From contig NZ_JAAOZF010000001.1 of NCBI RefSeq assembly GCF_011759705.1, forward strand, positions 679,152 through 743,151: a stretch of 64,000 bases of DNA, written 5' to 3'. Made by a program: the position numbers and the translations under genes. The DNA is from Microbacterium ulmi (lineage in GTDB: Bacteria; Actinomycetota; Actinomycetes; Actinomycetales; Microbacteriaceae). Shown piece by piece: positions 59,502 to 64,000 of the stretch; the first letter of the stretch is position 1; each line of letters begins with the position of its first letter. The notes under the pieces were generated by a model. The model did not search any database. It saw only the letters and a list, made by a program, of their open reading frames with translations, and had not been told where the DNA came from.

Positions 59502-59588
59502 ATGCCTCCCCGGATCAGCCTACGCACGCCGACGCGTCGCCAGACGGGGCGGGATGCCTCCCCGGATCAGCCTACGCACGCCGACGCG
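59502..59588. repeat. 35-bp direct repeat duplicating the HAD gene leader
   Basis: 59502-59536 and 59554-59588 are the same 35-bp sequence (52-bp period). On the minus strand each contains TAGGCT and then GGGGAGG, so promoter hexamer and Shine-Dalgarno are both present twice in front of the HAD gene. Confidence 0.85.
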
Positions 59589-59596
59589 ACGCCGGG

Positions 59597-61690
59597 TCAG
59601 ACGCCCGCGCCCTCCGACGCCTTCGTCTCGACCGACAGGATCGGCGTGCCGTGCGTCGTCGCCCCCAGCGCGATGGGGTCGACCGTGTCGAACTGCTCGG
59701 CGTTGAGCACGATGACGGGCGTGATGAGCGGATAGCCGGCGTCCTCGATGATCTTCCGGTCGAAGGTCACGAGCGGCGTGCCGGTCTCGACACGGTCGCC
59801 GTTCTTGACCTTGACGTCGAAGCCTTCGCCCTTGAGGTTGACGGTGTCGATCCCGACGTGGATCAGCAGCTCGATCCCGCCGTCGAGGACGAGGCCGAAC
59901 GCGTGGCCCGTCGGCTGCGCGGCCGCGATCGTGCCCGAACCGGGCGAGTACACCGTGTCTCCCGACGGGATGATCGCGACGCCCGGTCCCATCGTCCCGC
60001 CCGCGAAGACGGGGTCGGGCACCTCGGAGAGCGCGACGACCTCGCCGTCGAGCGGCGAGGCGATCTGCAGGACGCCTCCCACGATGCCCGCGGCGGTGGC
60101 TGCCGCGCCCGCGGCGGACGACGCGGCGGCGGCTCCGTCGGTGGCAGCCCCGGTGGCGGCCCCGCCCTTCGCGGCGAGCTCCGCGGCCTCGGCGGCCGCG
60201 CGCTCCGCCTCGACCTCGGCCTTCTGCTCGGGCGTCTGGTAGCCCGTGAAGAGGATGAGGAGCATCGCCGTCAGGAACGCGGCGAGGACCGCGATCCCGT
60301 ACAGGCCGATCGGGTTGAAGGCGGGGATCGTCAGGAGCGACGTGAACACGAACGCCTGCGTCGTCACGCCGTCGGGAAGGCCCATGAACAGGCTGCCGAA
60401 GCCGATCACGAGACCGCCGACGAGGCATCCCACGAGCATCCGCGGGTAGATCCGCTTGAACCGCAGATGGATGCCGTACAGCGACGGCTCGGAGATGCCG
60501 CCCAGCAGGCCCGCGGCGAGCGCGCCCGTCGCGGTCTGCTTCATCGCGGCATCCTTCTCGCGCCACGCGATGATGAGGACGCCCGCCGTCGCACCGAAGC
60601 ACGCGAAGTTCCAGGCGCCCATGGGACCCTGGATGAAGTCGTACCCGAGCGTCTGGATGTTCAGCAGCATGATCGCGTTGATGGGCCAGTGCAGGCCCAG
60701 CGGAACCATGAACGGATACGCCAGAGGGATGATGATGGCGAAGATGAACGGCGAGAACGAGTTGATCGAGCTGAGCACCTGTGCGAGGCCGGCCCCCGCG
60801 TAGACGCCGATGGGCCCGATGAGGAACGCGGTGAGCGGGATCATGATCAGCATGCTGAAGAAGGGCACGAAGATCAGCTGCAGGTTCGGCGTGATGATCC
60901 TGCGCAGGCCCTTGTAGAGCGGGCCGAGGACGGCCGCCATGAGAAGCGGCGGGAACACCTGCGAGCCGTAGTTGAAGATCGTGAGCGGCAGGCCGAAGAT
61001 CGGCACGACCGTGATGTCCTGACCGAGGAAGTGCAGCTGCTGAGCCTCGTCGCTGCTCGCGAGCGCCGCGAAGCCCGGGAGCATGACGACGGCCATGACC
61101 GCGAACCCGACCCACGGGTCGGCGCCGAGCTTCTTGGTCGCGTTGTAGGCGACCATGAGCGGCAGGAACACGAAGACGCACTGCCACATGAGGTTGACGA
61201 ACTGGAACGACACCGGCAGCTCGGTGCGCGGGTCGGCCCAGTTGCCGATCCAGCCGAGCGTCGACGCGAGCGCCATGAAGGTGATGAAGAACGACGCGCC
61301 CAGCAGCGCGCCCAGGATCGGGCGGAACGAGTCCGACAGGAACTCGAAGAGCGAGTCGAGCCACGCGACCTTGCCGCGCACGCCCTGCTCTCGTGCGGCC
61401 TTCTTGAGGTCGGCGTCCGACAGCGTCTTCTTGGCGTCGCCGGCCATCTCGGGCAGCGCCATGATGTCGTTGTAGACGGTCTGAACGCCGCCGCCGATCA
61501 CGACCTGATAGCGGTTGCCGGCCTGCGGCACTGCCCCCATGACGCCCGGGATCTTCTCGACGACCTTCTGGTCGACGCCTGACGAGTCCACGAGCTGGAA
61601 CCGCAATCGCGTCGCACAATGGCTGAGGCTCTCAATGTTGCCGGCTCCGCCGACGCTCTTCACGATGTCGCTTGCAGGGCTCCCGGCCAT
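59597..61690 (-). CDS. Beta-glucoside-type PTS permease, IIBCA
   Basis: 697-residue membrane sugar permease of the glucose/beta-glucoside PTS class. IIB at the N-terminus with the phosphorylated Cys25 in [12 protein letters not shown] with ~10 membrane segments (about 110-460; [46 protein letters not shown]). An Ala/Gly-rich linker leads to IIA with HVGID (active His) near residue 605. Substrates in this class are beta-glucosides, sucrose or trehalose. GGGGAAG precedes the ATG. Upstream of the HAD and AKR genes. Confidence 0.96.
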   Translation of the reverse strand: MAGSPASDIVKSVGGAGNIESLSHCATRLRFQLVDSSGVDQKVVEKIPGVMGAVPQAGNRYQVVIGGGVQTVYNDIMALPEMAGDAKKTLSDADLKKAAREQGVRGKVAWLDSLFEFLSDSFRPILGALLGASFFITFMALASTLGWIGNWADPRTELPVSFQFVNLMWQCVFVFLPLMVAYNATKKLGADPWVGFAVMAVVMLPGFAALASSDEAQQLHFLGQDITVVPIFGLPLTIFNYGSQVFPPLLMAAVLGPLYKGLRRIITPNLQLIFVPFFSMLIMIPLTAFLIGPIGVYAGAGLAQVLSSINSFSPFIFAIIIPLAYPFMVPLGLHWPINAIMLLNIQTLGYDFIQGPMGAWNFACFGATAGVLIIAWREKDAAMKQTATGALAAGLLGGISEPSLYGIHLRFKRIYPRMLVGCLVGGLVIGFGSLFMGLPDGVTTQAFVFTSLLTIPAFNPIGLYGIAVLAAFLTAMLLILFTGYQTPEQKAEVEAERAAAEAAELAAKGGAATGAATDGAAAASSAAGAAATAAGIVGGVLQIASPLDGEVVALSEVPDPVFAGGTMGPGVAIIPSGDTVYSPGSGTIAAAQPTGHAFGLVLDGGIELLIHVGIDTVNLKGEGFDVKVKNGDRVETGTPLVTFDRKIIEDAGYPLITPVIVLNAEQFDTVDPIALGATTHGTPILSVETKASEGAGV

Positions 61691-61780
61691 CTGTTCTTCC
61701 CCTTCACGATGAAGGCAACGTCGGCTGACCTGCCAGCCGCATTGTTGCGTGTGGAGTGTCGTCCTGCGGGCGACTCTATC

Positions 61781-61795
61781 GTCACGATGCGTGAC
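61781..61795. promoter_or_regulatory. Perfect GTCACG-ATG-CGTGAC palindrome, PTS/pgi spacer
   Basis: 15-bp palindrome with 6-bp arms in the 150-bp divergent spacer. Probably an operator for the PTS gene or pgi. No regulator gene lies nearby. Confidence 0.5.
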
Positions 61796-61827
61796 GGTCG
61801 AGGGTGCACGCGGCGCAGCGGCGGCAC

Positions 61828-61833
61828 TAGCGT
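61828..61833 (+). promoter_or_regulatory. -10 hexamer of pgi (leaderless)
   Basis: TAGCGT, 7 nt before the ATG at 61841. Confidence 0.55.
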
Positions 61834-61840
61834 TGGGGGC

Positions 61841-63523
61841 ATGTCCACGCCGATCGATCCCACGACGACGCCTGCCTGGGGAGAGCTCTCCTCGCTCCGC
61901 GAGTCCTTCTCGCCCGACCTGCGCGGCTGGTTCGCCGCCGACCCCGGCCGCGTCGAGCGGCTCACGTTCCCGCTCGCCGATCTGCACGTCGATCTGTCGA
62001 AGAACCTCGTGACCGACGAGATCCTGGCGTCCCTCCTGCGCCTCGCGGAGCAGACCCGGGTCGCCGAGCACGCCGCTGCGATGTTCGCGGGCGAGCACAT
62101 CAACACGACGGAGGACCGCGCCGTCCTGCACACGGCGCTGCGCCGCCCCGCGGGCGCGGCCCCCGCGCTCGTGGTCGACGGGCAGGACGTCGACGCCGAC
62201 GTGCAGAGCGTGCTCACGGCCCTCACCGACTTCGCCGACCGGGTGCGCTCGGGCCAATGGCTCGGCGTCACGGGCAAGAAGGTGCAGACCGTCGTCAACA
62301 TCGGGATCGGCGGCTCCGACCTCGGACCGGTCATGGTCTACGAGGCGCTCACGCCGTATGCCGACGCCGGCATAGAGGCCCGGTTCGTCTCCAACATCGA
62401 CCCGTACGATCTCGCGCACACGACCGAGGGGCTCGATCCCGAGACGACGCTGTTCATCGTCGCGTCGAAGACGTTCACGACGCTGGAGACCCTCACGAAC
62501 GCGCGGCTCGCGCGTGAGTGGCTGTGGGCGGGGCTGTCGGCATCCGGCGCGATCGACGGATCGGATGCCTCGAGGACGGATGCCGTGGCCCACCACTTCG
62601 TCGCCGTGTCGACGGCTCTCGACAAGGTCGCGGCGTTCGGCATCGACCCCGCGAACGCATTCGGGTTCTGGGACTGGGTGGGCGGCCGCTACTCCGTCGA
62701 CTCGGCGATCGGCCTCTCGCTCGCCATCGCGCTCGGCCCGGACGCCTTCCGCGAGCTGCTCGCGGGATTCCACGCCGTCGACGAGCACTTCCGCACGACG
62801 CCCCCCGCGGCGAACGTGCCGCTGCTGATGGGGCTCCTGAACGTCTGGTACACGAACTTCCTCGGGGCGCAGTCGCATGCCGTGCTCCCGTACGCGCAGC
62901 AGCTGCACCGCTTCGCCGCCTACCTGCAGCAGCTCACGATGGAGTCCAACGGCAAGTCCGTCCGCTGGGACGGCTCGCCCGTCACGACCGACACGGGCGA
63001 GGTGTTCTGGGGCGAGCCCGGCACGAACGGGCAGCACGCGTTCTACCAGCTCATCCACCAGGGCACGCGCCTCATCCCCGCCGACTTCATCGCGTTCGTC
63101 AACCCCGCGTATCCGCTCGAGGACGACGGGCGCGACGTGCATGGCCTCTTCCTCGCGAACTTCCTCGCGCAGACGAAGGCGCTCGCGTTCGGCAAGACCG
63201 CTGAGGAGGTCGAGGCGGAGGGCACGGCGGGTGCGCTCGTCGCCGCGCGCACGTTCGCGGGCAACCGCCCGACGACGTCGATCTTCGCGGACTCGCTCAC
63301 TCCGCGCGTGCTCGGCGAGCTCATCGCGCTGTACGAGCACATCACGTTCACGCAGGGCGTCGTCTGGGGCGTCAACTCGTTCGATCAGTGGGGGGTCGAG
63401 CTGGGCAAGCAGCTCGCTCTGCAGATCGCTCCGGCGATCGAGGGCGACGACGCCGCCGTCGCGGCCCAGGATGCCTCGACCCGGGCTCTTCTCGCCTACT
63501 ACAAGGAGCATCGCCGGGGCTGA
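61841..63523 (+). CDS. pgi: Glucose-6-phosphate isomerase
   Basis: Glycolytic interconversion of glucose 6-phosphate and fructose 6-phosphate. 560 residues, full length. Signatures: [85 protein letters not shown] and the C-terminal [19 protein letters not shown]. Divergent from the beta-glucoside PTS, which links sugar entry to glycolysis. A strong terminator follows. Confidence 0.98.
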   Translation: MSTPIDPTTTPAWGELSSLRESFSPDLRGWFAADPGRVERLTFPLADLHVDLSKNLVTDEILASLLRLAEQTRVAEHAAAMFAGEHINTTEDRAVLHTALRRPAGAAPALVVDGQDVDADVQSVLTALTDFADRVRSGQWLGVTGKKVQTVVNIGIGGSDLGPVMVYEALTPYADAGIEARFVSNIDPYDLAHTTEGLDPETTLFIVASKTFTTLETLTNARLAREWLWAGLSASGAIDGSDASRTDAVAHHFVAVSTALDKVAAFGIDPANAFGFWDWVGGRYSVDSAIGLSLAIALGPDAFRELLAGFHAVDEHFRTTPPAANVPLLMGLLNVWYTNFLGAQSHAVLPYAQQLHRFAAYLQQLTMESNGKSVRWDGSPVTTDTGEVFWGEPGTNGQHAFYQLIHQGTRLIPADFIAFVNPAYPLEDDGRDVHGLFLANFLAQTKALAFGKTAEEVEAEGTAGALVAARTFAGNRPTTSIFADSLTPRVLGELIALYEHITFTQGVVWGVNSFDQWGVELGKQLALQIAPAIEGDDAAVAAQDASTRALLAYYKEHRRG

Positions 63524-63538
63524 GCCGCACTCCTGCCG

Positions 63539-63575
63539 ACCGCCCGCGCGCCGCGATTCCCGGCGCGCGGGCGGT
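63539..63575 (+). terminator. pgi terminator hairpin
   Basis: 15-bp perfect arms, ACCGCCCGCGCGCCG at 63539 and its complement at 63561, around a 7-nt loop, 15 bp after the pgi stop codon. A GCGCTTTC follows. Confidence 0.85.
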
Positions 63576-63754
63576 GCGCTTTCACGCCCGGTGCCGTGCC
63601 GTGCGTTCAGGCTCCTCCCACGTTCCTTCCAGGTCAGCCAGGGTTACCGTCCAGAAAGTCAACGCAGACTCGATGACTTGTGCCGGCGTCTCGTGCCCGA
63701 CGAGACGCGACGACCCGAGTCGCGGCACGCAGATCTGGAAGGACGTCGTCCACC

Positions 63755-64000
63755 ATGCCCTCACGCAAGGCTCTTCGTCGCGCGCGCCGGATGCGCGCAC
63801 TCACCCGCCCCGCGATCGCCGTCGCGGCGGCCACCGCCATCGTCGCGCTGACCGGAGGCGCCGCGTTCGCGGCCCAGACCCAGTCCGAGGTCACGGCGAC
63901 CTCGCTCAGCGCGATGTCGGAGAACGCGCGCAAGACGCTGCACGACGCCCGCGAGGCCGTCGGCGCCGCCACGAAGACGACGACGGAGGCCGAGGCATCC
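63755..64000 (+). CDS. Secreted protein, N-terminal part (runs off window)
   Basis: The first 82 residues of a larger gene. A basic start (MPSRKALRRARRMRALTRP) is followed by a hydrophobic segment (AIAVAAATAIVALTGGAAFA) ending in a signal-peptidase-like AFA-A site. The mature start is Thr/Ser/Ala-rich with a heptad-like pattern (SLSAMSENARKTLHDAREAV). Probably exported. The family cannot be decided from the part visible. ATG after GGAAGGACGTCGTCCACC. The spacer 63576-63754 shows nothing else I can support. Confidence 0.75.
   Translation, partial: MPSRKALRRARRMRALTRPAIAVAAATAIVALTGGAAFAAQTQSEVTATSLSAMSENARKTLHDAREAVGAATKTTTEAEAS

Noticed and set aside
63600..63754. Riboswitch (c-di-AMP type) upstream of the last, secreted-protein gene
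   Set aside because: I looked for the conserved core elements and could not identify them; only a short spacer with no clear structure is visible.

Overview
The window is from a high-GC actinobacterium. It is most likely a Microbacteriaceae member close to Microbacterium. This is inferred from strong GC bias at third codon positions, many GTG starts, GTGA/ATGA start-stop overlaps inside operons, and families typical of that group: a bS22-like mini ribosomal protein, a BldC-like HTH protein, DUF1918, F420-type proteins and a DUF222/HNH remnant. The 7-mer GGATGCC/GGCATCC is strikingly frequent. No tRNA, rRNA or CRISPR array was seen. Most of the window is chromosomal core or niche-adaptive content, with two accessory patches.

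Layout. 1-7.3 kb: a DedA membrane protein (cut by the window edge), a short archaeal-type aspartyl-tRNA synthetase, a tyrosine phosphatase, and a four-gene ABC importer operon behind a possible PHO box. 7.3-13.9 kb: glutaredoxin-like, rhodanese, bS22-like and HTH genes, a TetR regulator divergent from a DrrAB-type exporter, and an ArsR-type regulator beside a KtrBA potassium uptake pair. 13.9-15.2 kb: a decayed patch with the 3' end of a DUF222/HNH endonuclease gene, a possible molybdo-oxidoreductase remnant and an 82-bp element with perfect 12-bp inverted ends. 15.2-22.6 kb: SulP transporter, a 31-bp minisatellite and a G-run, proC, SRPBCC protein, hydrolase, CDF metal transporter, F420-type oxidoreductase, tadA. 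22.6-25.8 kb: an ESX/type VII-like cassette (EspC-like partner, LXG-type polymorphic toxin, candidate immunity gene, SseB-like gene) lying between tadA and upp. 25.8-38.5 kb: upp, a decarboxylase-like protein lacking its PLP lysine, a large RecB-like nuclease/helicase, nadE, an Sfp-like protein, an FAD oxidoreductase and a lipase maturation factor homologue. 38.5-48.3 kb: nucleosidase, sbcCD, MutT, small enzymes, a GH1 beta-glucosidase. 48.3-57.6 kb: a leaderless cysteine-rich leader peptide ahead of a winged-helix regulator, AlkA-like glycosylase, several small proteins, MerR and LuxR regulators. 57.6-64 kb: aldo/keto reductase, HAD phosphatase and a beta-glucoside PTS permease, divergent from pgi, then the start of a secreted protein.

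Two genome-scale patterns stand out. First, at least 17 genes have a TANNNT hexamer 6-8 nt before the start codon and little room for a Shine-Dalgarno site, which points to leaderless transcripts. Second, four unrelated genes end inside short tandem duplications that copy their own last codons and stop codon into the downstream spacer (39.15, 26.7, 46.4 and 52.1 kb).

Functional links: the PTS permease, HAD phosphatase, GH1 glucosidase and pgi fit import and breakdown of beta-glucosides. SbcCD, the TM0106-type nuclease/helicase, the AlkA-like glycosylase and MutT form a scattered DNA-maintenance set. Family assignments come from recognised motifs. No database search was run.
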